The translations under genes were made by a program, and so were the position numbers. The notes beneath the pieces were generated by a model. That model worked only from the letters and a program-made list of their open reading frames with translations, did no database searches and was not told the origin of the DNA. A DNA stretch of 64,000 bases, from NCBI GenBank assembly GCA_029216955.1, contig JANAVB010031417.1, positions 14,563,717-14,627,716 on the forward strand. The letters are read 5' to 3'. Positions 24,801 to 41,818 of the stretch are shown here, piece after piece. The stretch comes from Iris pallida. Lineage: Eukaryota; Streptophyta; Magnoliopsida; Asparagales; Iridaceae. Every line of letters begins with the position of its first letter. The first letter of the stretch is position 1.

Positions 24801-25157
24801 TAATGGAGGAGAGAGAGTGGTAGGTGGCTTATATAACAAGCCCAAGCAATCTCCACCATTCATTCCTCTCCACTCAATCTAAACCATACACCTCTCTCAT
24901 AAGGAACCAAACTAAACCAACCAAGTCCAAGTCAAAGTTAAACCAAACCATGGTAAACCAAAACCCATTAAACCAAGTTAAATACCAAGCCAAGTTAAAC
25001 CAAACCCAATAAAACCAAATCCAAGTTAAACCAAGCCACGAAAACCCTGCACTTCGGAAATTTTTTTTGAATATCACGCAAATCGAGAAATACGAAATAC
25101 GGCTCAAATAAACACATATCCGTATAAAAATACCGATACAGTGAGACGGGTCTCACA
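21806..25157 (-). repeat. LTR of element B, right copy (its 5' LTR)
   Basis: This LTR is 3,352 bases and matches 17700-21053 with only scattered single-base differences, fewer than between the LTRs of A by eye. That fits B being younger than its host A. Confidence 0.92.
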
Positions 25158-25162
25158 AAGTG

Positions 25163-25878
25163 AGCCGCATATGGCCAACTGCTTGCATGGCCAGTTAAAT
25201 AATAATTTATGGCCGCATGATTGCTTGCGTGAATATTTAATTTGAGCCGCATGACATGCTTGCATTAATTGCGGGTCCCACTATCTTTTGTCTTATTTGT
25301 CTCTACAATTATATTATTATGATTAAATAATGTGTAATTCTAAATTGCTTCCCTAAACACGAATTGTTAGTGTAATGATTGATAGTGACTTCCTGGCCGC
25401 ATGTAATAATTTTTTGAGCCGCATGAGTCTACGTCCTTGCCCCTGCTAATATTTAATTACCACTTGTATGCTTGTGCCATTAATTTAAGTGTGTTTCCTG
25501 ACACGATGGTGACCCGTTGTGGTGCACTTTTGACATGACTTGATAGTGGCTCGACGTGGCGCACTCCTGACAAATAAATTTGACATAATAATTGACATGA
25601 TAATTCTTGATAGTGGCCCGCAGTGGCACACTCTTGACAAGTAAACCTGACTTGATATTTCTCAAAATGTTGTTGCGACGGCTAACCTGACATGACAAGA
25701 TTGAATAACCTGGACACCGTGGACGATTGTACTTGTACAAATAAACCCGTCTTATCTTGCATCATGTCTAGGATGGGGACCCCTGAGTACCACGGTCAAG
25801 GGTACCTACTATAAATGGCTAAGGCTAATATAATACAGTAGTTCATGAAGAGACTTTCCCAGTTACCTGTTGCCCCTT
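25163..25878 (+). repeat. 3' LTR of element A, segment 2 of 3
   Basis: It resumes after the second AAGTG with AGCCGCATATGGCC, matching 12921 to about 13660 of the 5' LTR, and is broken again after CCCTT (25874-25878) by element C. Confidence 0.93.
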
Positions 25879-28026
25879 TGTCACGACCCGCACCCGCTTT
25901 TCCGGATACGAGACGTGTCCAAGCCAGCCTACGCCGTAGAGTCGGTGGTAGAACGCTGTCAAGCCCGCAAAAAAATAAATGCTCAAAAATAAACTTTATT
26001 GCTCATTCACATTTCTAAATTTATTACAACATTTGCAATATTTATAATTAAAGAAAATACAAGGTTTTACAATTTATGAAAATGATACAATGGCTATCTA
26101 CTTCTAGGTTGACCTCAGCATACCCATGTCTTCCCAGTGCTAAGAATGATCGCGGCTAAACCTGAAAAATATTGATTTCCAGTCAGGAATGGAATAAGTA
26201 CACAAACCGACGACAATACGAAAATACAATAGAATTGACAAGACATGAAAATAACATATGAGATATGAAAACTGGAAAGTACTGATGACATGGCACGATG
26301 GAAAAGGAAAGAAAAGAAATAAATAAAAGACATCTACCTATGTGGTGTAAAATATCATTTTCGACATGTGAACGGCTAGGGGATAAATTCGGCATCCTGC
26401 ACGTGTCGTGTACAGGTGCTATTATTCAAGAATAAACTCATGGGATAGTTCTGGGTAGTTCACATGTCTACTAAGATATTTTCCCTCCCGACTACTCCGT
26501 GTGACGAGCGTGTCAACAAGCAGAAAAATATATGTATAGACATGAAATAAAAAAACTACTATGAATCATAAGCAATCAGAAAGTGCACTTGCCTGAGGTC
26601 CTTAGCTGGAGAAACCAATAATACTATACCACTCAATGAGCCACAATCAGTCAACAAATGCAAAAGTCTCCAAATGCTAAAATAAACAGTATCAACGTTC
26701 TCAGAATAGTCAAATTAGCTAGGATTGCCTGTCCTTAAGTCCAATTCTGGATACAGGGGCAAAACGGTAATTTCGGGTCAAAACGGTATCCGCCGTTGGA
26801 CCCGCTTTGTACCGAAAAACGTGCCAGAGTCAACGGTCTCTAAAGTCGTCAAATTATATGTCAACTGGTCCAGTTTTTTGATACGAACCCAACCGTATGT
26901 CCAGAGTTGGATTTCGGCAGACCGTGCACAAAATCGCCCGTTGAGTCGGATCGTGGGGCCCGCAAAATGGCGTCCGATTCAACTGTCTCAGAATTGGACC
27001 AAACTTGGCATACAGGACCAGAAAAATGATACGGTCCTGTTGGCGTAAGTTGCGTCTTGATCTGACGAGCGTTCACAAAGTAATAACTGAATTTGCATTG
27101 CACGGTACGGGGCGATTCCGACGGATATGCATCAAATTCGTCGCGCACACGCGACCAATTTGAATTTTGTCAATGCCCTCACGACCACGAAGCCGTTACG
27201 CACCTTTTGATGCTTTCGGTTCGTGACCACGTCGCCCGAAATGGCGGGACGCACGTCGTGTGGATGATTTTTTTCAAGTTTTCAAAACAGTTTTTATCAG
27301 TTTTTTCCTGATTTTCGAATTGGCCCTTAACAAAAAATAACCAACTAAAAATTAAACTAAAAATAGGGTCTCCATCTCGGTTATGTTGTCTACAAGTCTG
27401 TTCAAGCAGTTTTCCAAGTTTTACAATGTTCTGGTCGTAAATCGACCGCCAACTTTGGATTTCGGGACAGTTTCTAAATTCCGAAAATCGAGATTTTTCT
27501 CGATTTTGGGACTCGTTTTCCGTCGCGTACAAAGCGAATTAAAAAGAACTATCTTAAGGGCATTAAAGGCGTATATGTAGACTTCGTACCTGAGGAGGAA
27601 GATCGCGAAACGATCAAGCGATCGTTGTGTAATCGTGCTGCGAAGTGGGGTCTTTGGCCTACTGCTACTGCTGCTTACTGTTACTGTGTCCCGTCGCGCG
27701 CTGTTCAGCCGCGCCTGGCCGGCCGGCCGTCCCGCGGTGGCTCCAGGCGGCGCGCGCGCGCGTGTGGGAGGGGCGCGCCGTGGTTGGGGCAAAGAATTAG
27801 GGTTTTAGGATTTATAAGAGATCCTCTCGATCTCGTTAATATATAACTTGGTTATACTGAGAACGCGCGGGATGGGGGTTTGTTCTGGCCGAGCCTGGCT
27901 TTGGCCTGGGCTGAGGTGTTCGGGTATTGGATGCCTGGACCGGGCTTTTATGGGCTTGGGGCTTGGGGAGTAGGTATTTGTTTTATTTTTATTTTTTTGG
28001 TTTTTCTTCTTATTTCCTTTTAGCAT

Positions 28027-28900
<874 letters not shown>

Positions 28901-29493
28901 CATACATATATGCATAATATATCTATATATACATGCAATTACACACATATATATCTATACCTATATATATACACACTACCATACCCATTTATGTATATGT
29001 ATATTTATATATACATACCATATACGCCTATATATATTTATATATATTCACATATATATTATATATTCTTATATTCATACACACATAATTATATATTATA
29101 TTTATACTCATTTATATATGTATATTTCTATTTACATAGTCAAACACATATAATTAATATATATTTATATATTAATATGCATACACATATTTAAGATTTA
29201 TTTATATATTCACTCACATATATTTATCTATACATCCAGCCATATATATTATACATTTACATATACACCTATATCTTTTGATAAAGAATAAAGTGATGAT
29301 AACTATTAATAATATATAATTTAGATTTAATAACCACAATAATAATATTATATAACCTCAATAAAATAATAACAATAATAATAACAAAATTCAATAAGCC
29401 AATAATTAATTATTTATAAAATCTAAAAATCATCATTTAAATAAAATAAATAATAATAAAATATTTTAAAAAAAATCGGGAAGGGGAGCTACA

Positions 29494-32400
29494 AATCTAC
29501 CCACCTTAAAAATAATTTCGTTCTCGAAATTCTAATTCATAGTCATTCCGTAAAATTCTAAAAGAAGTCTGCCTTAACCTCAACCTCACACATCGTCTAT
29601 ACCCTTTTCTAGTCATTTGGTATTTACGAAATCTTGAGGACTTCTACCCACCTTTAGTCACACTACTCCCTTGAAACACAGGTCACTAGAATCTTATAAT
29701 TTTCTAACTGGTGGCTAATAACTCTTCTAAAAATATCTAGGACATATGGTATCTATAATCCTCTCGTATCTTTCAAACAACCCAAAATTTAACAAGCAAC
29801 GAATTTATACAAGTGGCTAAGAATATTGATAAACTCTAGTAAGCATGACAATTCATCGCTCCGAAGTAGGGAGGACAGGAAGATAAGGCAGAATAATCCG
29901 GAGCAACTGTGAAGTTTTAATAGCAGTGGAGAGTATCCAATGTTACAGATAGAAAGAGAGTTTATGAACCATTGACTTATTTGCTAGATTGGGCTACCCT
30001 AGTCCAGTCACTCGCCAATTCGAAGAACCTTTCGTTTCTTAGAGGAGCTTGCAATCCATGCAATACTGAAATTTCTTTCTCGAAATTCTACCTGAATAGG
30101 GTTTCCTAACAGAACGGAACTTGAGAAATCAACATTGTGATCTTTTTCGTGGTTATTTATACACACGAGCAAGGGATACGAATGCAATGCAAGATCGTCT
30201 CGCGACGTCCAAGTAGATGGAATAATGGTTACGAAGGACATCACATTCTAAGGGGTGGAGACTTCATAGTAGGTATAGGGACCTATTTCAATGGGTTCGG
30301 TTTTATAGTCCTAATACGGTGGTATGCATGGGTGGGTTCTACTGGGTCTTAATGGGTTCTCTATTTGGACATCAGTCGTTGGTTGGATGAACATTGGGTT
30401 TCAATCTATATGGACTGGACAAGATTTCAATGATAAACTATTTCTACTAGGTTAGGGTAACCTAGAATAGATTTTCACCTAAGTGGTTGAGCTAGTTGGG
30501 TAGTCGGATTGGTTAAATAGGTTCTGTAAGCCCTGAAGATGCGCCTTCCGTAACTTTTGTGTTGAAGTAGCACGAGAAGACACCATTGAATGGCACACTA
30601 GTGACTTGTGCGTAGTGGCTTCGAGTAGATCACAACCATATATTGGGTCGAATGAATTGAGTCAAGGCTGAGGCTCTAATGGAAGTCGGAAATTATACTG
30701 GTACTATGGTAAGGGTTATAGCTAGTCCTTTTAACCTGAAAGTCGTAGCACAAAAATAGAGTACAAGAGAACGGGTTTGAGTGGGACATGATATACCTAG
30801 ATGAAGGTGGACTCGTCTAGATCTTACATATAAAATTTGTTGGAAGGTAACCGCTGGTCTCGTGCTCCGAATATTAATGATACGGTCGGGGACACAAAAT
30901 GATCTAAATGGAAAGTGGGAGTCCATGGGGCACTAATTATCATCCTAATGGGAGTTATTCTAATCACTCGGTAATTCCGGTATATCCTAAAATTTTTAGA
31001 AGGCTTACAGTCTACCCACCTTAGAAGCTAGGACAGGGTTTTAGGAATAATAAGGTCAGAAGAATTCCAAAGTCCGGATATTGTACCTCGACTCTTGTCA
31101 ATAAAGAATAAGGTACGACGTATCGGGATACGGTAGATATAAGTCAAGTCAAGGGTCGTTCCTCAATAAATGGAAAACGAGTGCGTGTGCAATGACACAT
31201 GGTCGATAAAATAGAATGACCTACTCGTCCATAGTATACATGAGTTGTCGACGGGATAACCAACTCTAAGGCACAACACATGAAAAGATTTCTAACAACT
31301 GAGTCGCAAATTTCTATTGGGTTCAAACCTGCCGGACTATTGTCACAAGGGTTCTAATTGAAGCAAGCTTCAAACAAATGATTAGAGGCTCACAACATTT
31401 GGTCTCTGGGGAATAGATAGTCACCTAGGTTGGCATTTGGTCAAGGGGAAAGATCCTAATCATTCTCGGACTCCAATGACCAGAAGATCAAGATAGTAGG
31501 TTTAGTGTCGAAGGGAGGACGAGTATCTCAAGGCAAGGTTCCAGTCACAGAGCCGGCCGATGGTAGCTACACTTGCATATACAACTATCATAGCCATGGG
31601 AATACTCTATATCTATCTATCAATTACGAGCTTTCTTCTTTCTAATCGGTGAAAGACAGAACAATAAAGAGTTCAAGAGAGATGTCGCGGAATACAATTA
31701 CGTGATTCAAAGGCGAATATATAATTCAAGGGTAATTGTCAAAGCAGTCGTGGATGGGATCCTAGAGACATCTATATCTCAATCCACGTAGGGTAATTAG
31801 ATGAAAAGCGAACCAATTGCATCATGGTTGATCAGACCGTAATACAATGATTCTGATTAGACAATATGTTAGCGGGCGTCCCCAATAAACATATGTCTTG
31901 AATCAAGCTCGATAAAAGAGTAAGCTTGCAAAAACTAGGCTGTAATAGCAGCATTGGTCAAGAGGGTCAAAATATAAATATGCAAGATTTTTGAAATGAG
32001 GCACAATTGGTTCGAGTTTTGAGAGAATCAAAACCTTACCTGGTGTTCTTACTTATACAGTCTTCCTACAATCTTCCTATCCCTAAGGCCTTGGTCGACT
32101 AATGAGTTGTGGAACTCTAAATTCTATATTCTAAGTAAATCCATGGTTCCGTGATTCAGATATGATATGCTATCAGATACTCTACCTTCTATTGACACAT
32201 GGTCTAAAGAGGTCAACGAAGGTGTAGTTTTAGTAATGCTCCATAACCTATGATTCCTTGAAACAATTTCAACTCTATGGGTCGTGCATCGCCAGTGCGC
32301 TGCTGGCTGGACCTCGTAGTCATTGAAATTACTCCAACTATATTCCTAGAACTTCGAGGAGTTGCTAGGGGTTCAAACTAATTGGCTGTGATAGAAAGTA

Positions 32401-33012
32401 TAAAAAATCTGCCTACAAGTCTCAATCCTTAAAGTAATATATTGATCGGGGAGGGAATAACTAAGGACAAGGAAAATAAGAACATCCTAACATTTATTTC
32501 ATAAGTATTTCAATTGGCTGAGGGAAAAACTTTGAATCAAATCTGACTTGAGATTCGTATATGAATAACAGGATCAGAAATTACAAACTAATTCTTTACA
32601 GCAAAATAGGATTTTTAAAACAGGCAATTCTAACTTATGATATAAGATTTATATCTAATAAAGCAACATAAAATTAAACAGTTTATCAAAATTAATGCCA
32701 TAATTCTAGGCAAGTCTAGCATACCAAGCGAATAGTATATCCACATTGAATCACATTGTCATATCAAAAGTAATAGTGTACCTATAGGGATTTAGCAAGC
32801 TATCTAAATTGTATGGCCTATCTAATAACCCTAACTACCCCACGGTTAATTTGAACATGGGACTCCTAGTCCTAGTTATTCTCTTAAATCAATTTAACCT
32901 AAGTTGTGAATGAGCATTTTCTAGTCGCAGGCTCGCGATAGTACGACTAGCGTACCATCACGAGTTCGCAATAATTTGCGAAATCAGACCTACATGGGCC
33001 ACCACAAAAACT
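29494..33012 (-). other. Internal region of element C, no recognisable coding domain
   Basis: On the minus strand the 3' end (29494 upwards) has AAGGTGGGTAGATT preceded by TTCGAGAACGAAATT, the shared polypurine block. The 5' end (33012 downwards) has AGTTTTTGTGGTGGCCCA, the shared primer block. Reading frames are at most about 78 residues and show no gag, protease, RT or integrase motif that I recognise. Confidence 0.75.
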
Positions 33013-35924
<2,912 letters not shown>

Positions 35925-35929
35925 CCCTT

Positions 35930-37083
35930 TGATCCCGACCTTATATATATATATATATATACACATGGGACTTGGAGCTATCTGTCATGATGAGCACATT
36001 TTCAGCCTGCCGTCGAGTGGGGCACCTCTTTAGGACACATGTATCTCACTGCAGTGTGTCTGCTATACTTATTTCTTTTGCTGGGGTCACTCAGGTAGCA
36101 GCAGGCGGATAACTGGACTTGGAAATCTCTTTGCATCTTGCTAGTAACTAGGCCTGTGATAACCCTAGTTAGTTAAAGTATCAAGCCGTACTTATTGCTT
36201 GGCCGTGATTGTTGGATGGAGTTCAATTAGTCTAGTCTTGTCTTGATCCTGTACAAGATTGTTACATGTCCTGATTTTTTTATATTTATCTTGTCGATAA
36301 ATGGTGGGAGAAATCAAGTTCCGTTCAGACGAAGGGTTATAACCCCGGTCCTTGTTTGGTTTACGGGTTGTAACCTGGTTATCTGAATAGTCCCATGGTT
36401 ATCTCATCGTATATCAACCTGTCATGCTTTTCATTAATTACTGTCTTTTATTATGTAATTATATTCTTGTGCTAATTGCTAGTTTTAGTTCTTAAGTGAA
36501 GTCCCCTTTGTGGCACTTGCTTTTTCTGGGGTCTGACCCAGCTGGTTTTGTATGGCCAGATACCGGAGCAACTCCAGAGGATCTACCGGTTTTTTCAACC
36601 AGATGGTGACCACTAGACGGAACCCTGGCAACGAGTGGATTTATTTTGGCTCTCCCACTCTATTGTAAAATTATTCTTTTGAGGCATTTAGCCGACGAAC
36701 AAGTGTTAGCTCGTGTACATTTTTTACTTACTGTCTGCCTACGGGCTGTAACATAATTGACAAATCCTTGGGTTGATCATGTATAACGAAACTCTTGCTA
36801 GTCCTCACATTTTATAATGACTAGTTTCATGATCAGCTGAATATATAATGTTTGGGACGCCTTACTATTGTATATTTGGTGATCTTATATCTTGTAACAT
36901 TTATTTGCTTGTTTGTGATTGAGACACTAGGCTTGTTCTTGACCATAAGAGACTGATGGCTTGTAGATAAACCCTCATATATCTAGACAGCCGTAACCGT
37001 ATAATGAGGTGGATTCCATTTTATTATATGTAGCTGGCTATGTCTGTCCCCGCTCTCTAGTGTTCTGGTTCTGGGGCGTGACA
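35930..37083 (+). repeat. 3' LTR of element A, segment 3 of 3
   Basis: It resumes with TGATCCCGACCTTATATA, matching 13656 to 14827 of the 5' LTR, and ends CTGGTTCTGGGGCGTGACA at 37083, followed by the second ATAAT. Confidence 0.93.
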
Positions 37084-37088
37084 ATAAT

Positions 37089-37981
37089 GAACAGCTTCGG
37101 TTGAGGTCTATAGCAGTTCCAATTTCTAATGGCCTTCTTCACACTCTTCAAGCGTTGAACTAAACAATACTGTGCCCGTCCTTCAATTATCGTATTAAGA
37201 CTAGGCGTGACCGCCTCCATATAGCCATCTATCATCGGCCACTCATTGCTGAACCGGAATGGTTTTCTCCTGTTCCGACCTTCTGAGCAAACCCTGATAA
37301 TGATAGGGGTATGATCACTAGTACCACACGCGAGACCCTCAGCTTTAACGTCAGGCAGTACTTCGATCCATTTGTTATTACAGAGAGCCCTATCGAGTTG
37401 GCAAACAACTCTGCTTGTAGAGGAGCTGTTACTCCACAACCACACATATCCCGAACGAGCCATACACGATAGCCCAGAACTAAGAAGACAGTTCTGAAAA
37501 TCTTCAAGGATCGTGTGAGGAACCTGTCTTCCTCCAAGTTTTTCAGATGTATATAGCAATGCATTAAAATCTCCACACAAAACTAGAGGAATAGAGTCAG
37601 AGATCTCCGTCGATATTTTGACAATATCCTTCCAGAGTTGGAATCTCTTACGTCTGTCGTTATGGCCATAGACAACCCCTATGACACATTGGAACCCTCC
37701 TTTGTTGGCTAGATTCAAAACACTTGTTCTGATAAGAATCGTACCTGACTTGCCCATGCGCGGCCATCCCACATCATCCAAATACGTGCCAAACCACACT
37801 CCTTGAGATTGTGAACCCCCTCCCAATGTGTAGGGATCCTCCTTTCCAGTTTTTTCTCGTCCTTAATTTTACTCTCTAATATTGAAACAATCGAACATCT
37901 ATCTTGATGCATCAAACTAGTAATCTCCTTCCACCTACCTATGGAGTTCGCCCCCCGGACGTTCCAAGTAAGAATAGTCAT
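37089..37981 (-). pseudogene. LINE ORF2, apurinic-type endonuclease domain
   Basis: The minus-strand start is MTILTWNVRGANS at 37981, a typical L1 endonuclease opening with the catalytic Asn. ESKI follows (catalytic Glu position). One frameshift near 37715 moves to the frame carrying CVIGVVYGH, then LVLCGDFNALL (GDFN motif, about 37574) and GTSDHTPI (SDH motif, about 37316). Target-primed retrotransposition uses this nuclease to nick the target. The region ends at 37089 where element A interrupts it, and it continues at 11211. Confidence 0.9.
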
Positions 37982-39788
37982 TGATTCCGATTAATGGTGT
38001 CCTGATTAACACCATGACGTTCCCCCGGACAAGTGGAAACAACCATACATCCAATCTGCATATATCCTTTGCTCGAATCTATACTGGAACCTCCCCCATA
38101 GTGTTCCACCATATTCGCCCATTGAGGATTAGGCCTGGTGAGAATTAATTCTCTGGAATCGTTTCCTATATCTTGCTGGCTTGAGTCTTCGTTCCCCACT
38201 TCCTTCGCTTCTCCTTGATGAGCATTAGAATTTTTCTTTGTGGCCCTTTCTAAATCCTCTCCCCCTTCCTCCGCACAAGAGTCCTCCATAACATTGTTAT
38301 TCAGAGCTTGATTTGAGCCTTCTTCTGAATGAGGATAACTCCTAACCCGGTTCGTCCCCTCTACCACCACCAATGCCATCGAGGAAGGTGCCCTACCCGG
38401 TCGCGTCTCCGGCTCGTTCCGCTTCCCGAGTAGTGACTGATGTGTTTACTCCTTCCTTGTCAGCCCAAGACCATCGAGCATCTCCATATCCACCTGTGTA
38501 TCAGCCACCTCCTCCTCTGTAGAGGTTACCATCTCTTGAGACTCTCCTCTTTTATTAACCTCCTTCTGAGTGTTGTCTTCCATGTCCGTCATCGGAGACT
38601 CGGAGCATTGGACTTTGGTATGACCAAAGCATTTGCATCCAACACACGACGGAGGCACCCATTCATAATGGATATCCTGTACCAATTTGCCACCGTTAGG
38701 TAAAAGAATATCTATTTTCCTGGGTAGTTGATCATTAACAGTGATCTCCACGAAAACTCGGGCAAAGGAGAGGCGCTGTCTTCTAGCAGTCGGCAGGTCA
38801 GTTTTAATAGGCACTCCCACCATACTAGCTATCTTCATTATCGACGGGATACTCCAAAGCTGGGGGGAAAGCCAAGGCAACCGTATCCAAACTGGCACTT
38901 TAGTTAGTCTGTCTTTATCGAAATTAGACTCCGGCCTCCATCTTTTCAACACCACCAATCTACCATCAAAAGTTCACGGGCCTCCCTCCAGTATACGCTC
39001 CAGGTCTTCTGCTAGGGCAAGTTTAATGAAGTAAAATTCATTCCCCTTGAAAAAATCTCCATCTCTCCTTTAGGTTTCCATTCGCGCAGAGCGAAGGCCT
39101 TCAACTGACCATAGAAAGGTCAATTTTTCATTACATAAAGAACTAACGTGTTTTTCCAGTATTCCAGAGTTTCCTGGATATCATCTTCTGTAATGTCAAC
39201 CATCTTAATTTCGTTGACGACGCTAGGTTCCACGTACTGGAGATCGATCTCCTCGGGGATACTCGATGGACGGCAAATTTCAGCCCACGACACCGGACGG
39301 CTATGAGAGGGATTGATACTCTTCTGCTGTCGCCATTGCACTCCTGAGCCATGACCTGCCGCCCTAATCTCCTTCCCTGTCTGGTTTTGATCTCGGCCAA
39401 TGCTCTGTGTCGTTCTAGTCTGACCTGGCTGTATCCCTACCTGTAGCCCGTGCTGCCCATCCAGATTCCTCTCTAACGCTTCTCCTCGTCCTACCCGTTG
39501 TGTCGTCCTCACGTCTCCAGTTTGATGAGAACGCCCTGCCGGTGAGTTTTGGCCAAAGCGAGGCCACCGACCTCCTCCATACGCCCCTTCCTCCTTATTC
39601 CCAATGTTCCTAAGGACCGTTTGCCGTTGCCTTCTTCGCCGCCCCACCGTAGTCCACCCTCCTCTCATCTCCCAAGATTCATCATCAGAACCAGCCCTCA
39701 CCCCTCCATCTCCCGGCAAGAGACCGCCGGCACCCTCAGCAGAGATATCTTGAAACCCTAAATCAGGAGGCACCTCCGCAGCCGCCAT
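37978..39788 (-). pseudogene. LINE ORF1, nucleic-acid-binding protein with CCHC knuckle
   Basis: It starts MAAAEVPPDLGFQDIS at 39788. The N-terminal third is charged and ends with SWAEICRPSS and DDIQETLEYWKNTLV. After an in-frame stop near 39120 and a frameshift it continues as LKRWRPESNFDKDRLTKVPV then WIRLPWLSPQLW (typical plant L1 ORF1). A CVGCKCFGHTKVQC knuckle lies at about 38646-38605 and a variable C-terminal part ends at 37978. It overlaps the ORF2 start by a few bases. ORF1 binds element RNA. This copy is disabled by stops and a shift. Confidence 0.85.

Positions 39789-39865
<77 letters not shown>
39789..39865. repeat. (TA)n microsatellite at the 5' border of the LINE
   Basis: About 36 TA units directly precede the LINE ORF1 start on the minus strand. 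The LINE 5' UTR is therefore absent or replaced by repeat sequence. Confidence 0.95.
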
Positions 39866-39868
<3 letters not shown>

Positions 39869-40137
39869 CGCTGAAATAATTATTCATATTTATAGTCACG
39901 AGTAAAAAAATGTTAAATGTATTTCTTTCACGAACTAGAAAATTTAGGCATTTTCCAATAATTGCCAATATTCTACAATGAACCCATTATGATATAATGG
40001 GCCAGCTGGCCCCTATCTCTTGATCCATTGGACAAGGTCTGCATGAAGGACATAAACCAGCTGGCACCCAGCCCGTCAACTCAGCTTGCTCCTCTGCGCA
40101 AGTATTTTATTTATAAAAAATTCCCCTAAAAAGTCAA
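39866..40137. other. Unassigned AT-rich spacer
   Basis: No gene, repeat unit or element end recognised. Confidence 0.5.
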
Positions 40138-40146
40138 TATTTGAAA

Positions 40147-40666
40147 GAGTTATTTGTATTTACCCCCCCCCCCCAATTGCTAATCATATTTCTACTTTCC
40201 TCCCAATTTTATTTTAATTAGCGTTACCCCCCCCCCAATCTTTGGGTAAAGTGCAAATAAACCCTCCTTAGATTTGTGTTTTTGCATTTGAAGATCCCTT
40301 GTTTAAAAAAAATTAACATTTTAATTTTTGCTTAGTTTGCACCCATGTCATTAACAGACATTAAAATACGTCTAAAAATACGATTTTACCCCTCCCTCCT
40401 CTCTCTCCGATGGTGGGGACTTGTCAAGCGGGGCCGACTAGAGGAGATGGGAGGGTGGCCGACCAGCGGAGGGAGGAGGGGACATGTCGAGCTAGGGTTG
40501 AGCATTCGGTTAATTCGGTTCAAAACGAACCAAAAATCGAATAAGCAAAATCAAAACCGATCCGAATTGGCCAATAACCAAATCAAACCGAACCAAATTA
40601 AATTGGTTCGATCCCATAACCAAATCAAACCGAACCAAATTAAATTGGTTCGATTTTTGTTTATTC

Positions 40667-40755
<89 letters not shown>

Positions 40756-41809
40756 AATATATATAAACTAAATTTTCTTATTCGGTTTTGGACCGAAACC
40801 GAAACCCAAAATCGAAACTGAAACCGAATAAGAAAATTTAGTATTTTCAAAACCGAAATCGAACCGAATCTTTTTTTAACCGAACCGAATCTCTTATTCG
40901 GTTCTGTTCGGTTTTTTCTTATTCGGCCCCCCTCGACCGCCCCTCCTCCCTCTGCTAGCCGACCCCTTCGACCCGTCCCCCACCTCCCTCCGCTAGCCAG
41001 CCCTCCCAACCCTCTCCTCCCTCCGCTGGCCGACCCCCCTCCGCTGGTCGGCCATGCTCGACCTAAGGGTGAGCATTATTCAGTTTGGACCGAAAATCGA
41101 ACCGAACCGAATAAGAGATTCGGCTCGGTTTTAAAAAGTTCTTATTCTGTTTCAGCTTTGAAAATACTAAATTTTCTTGTTCTGTTTCGGTCTTAGGTTT
41201 CGGTTTCGGTCCAAACCAAAAACGGAATAAGAAAATTTAGTTAATATATATATATATATATATTTAAGTACTATATATATTAACAAAAAGTGCAAATAAA
41301 TCGTAAATCGAACCGATTTAATTCGGTTCCGTTTGATTCGGTTATGGGCCAATTCGGTTCGGTTTCGGTTTTGCTTATTCGATTTTCGATTCAATTCGGT
41401 TTCCGGTTCGGTTTGAACCGAATTAACCACCCCTAGCTCGACCCGTCCCCTCCTCCCTCCGCTGACCGGCCACCCTTTCCTCTCCTCTGGTCGGCCCCGC
41501 TTGATAAACTCCCACCACCAGAGAGAGAGGGGGGGAGAGTGGGGGGAGGGATAAAATCGTATTTTTAGACGTATTTTAACGTCTGTTAATGGCATGGGTG
41601 CAAACTGTGCAAAAATTAAAATGTGGAATCTATTTTTTTAAACAAGGGGTCTTCAAATGCAAAAACGTAAATTTTAGGAGGGTTTATTCGCACTTTACCC
41701 AAAGATTGGGGGGGTAACACTAATTAAAATAAAATTGGGGGGAAGTAGAAATAGGATTAGCAATTGGGGGGGGGGGGGGGGGGGGGGGGGTGGTAAATAC
41801 AAATAACTC
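40147..41809. mobile_element. Mutator-like non-autonomous element with about 350-bp inverted repeats
   Basis: GAGTTATTTGTATTTACC at 40147 is mirrored by GGTAAATACAAATAACTC ending at 41809. The nine bases TATTTGAAA occur at 40138-40146 and 41810-41818. A 9-bp duplication with long inverted repeats is the Mutator-like signature. The arms (about 40147-40495 and 41430-41809) stay similar, including C/G homopolymers and a GTCGAGCTAGGG end. Inside are further AACCGAA/TTCGGTT inverted repeats and (TA)n at 40671-40747. No transposase is present. Confidence 0.88.
40495..41430. repeat. Inner TTCGGTT/AACCGAA inverted-repeat segment with (TA)n
   Basis: Many TTCGGTT and AACCGAA cores run through 40500-40660, 40785-40925 and 41080-41410 in both orientations and can fold back on themselves. 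It is probably an older MITE-like filler carried in the Mutator-like element. No coding content. Confidence 0.6.
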
Positions 41810-41818
41810 TATTTGAAA

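Larger units (their letters stand above)
17700..25157 (-). mobile_element. Element B: pol-less long-LTR retrotransposon inserted in A, opposite strand
   Basis: It starts TGTCACGCCCC at 17700 and ends GTCTCACA at 25157. AAGTG is duplicated at 17695-17699 and 25158-25162. Its LTRs (17700-21053 and 21806-25157) are almost identical by eye. The internal region of 752 bases has no gag or pol. The minus-strand LTR carries the same GCCGCAT arrays and the same CTGGTTCTGGGGCGTGACA end as element A, so B is a related family member that landed inside its relative. Confidence 0.92.

Noticed and set aside
27421..27846. Arg/Ala/Pro-rich frames in the GC-rich part of the element C LTR (also 34694-34987)
   Set aside because: They are present in both LTRs, with no start context or domain.
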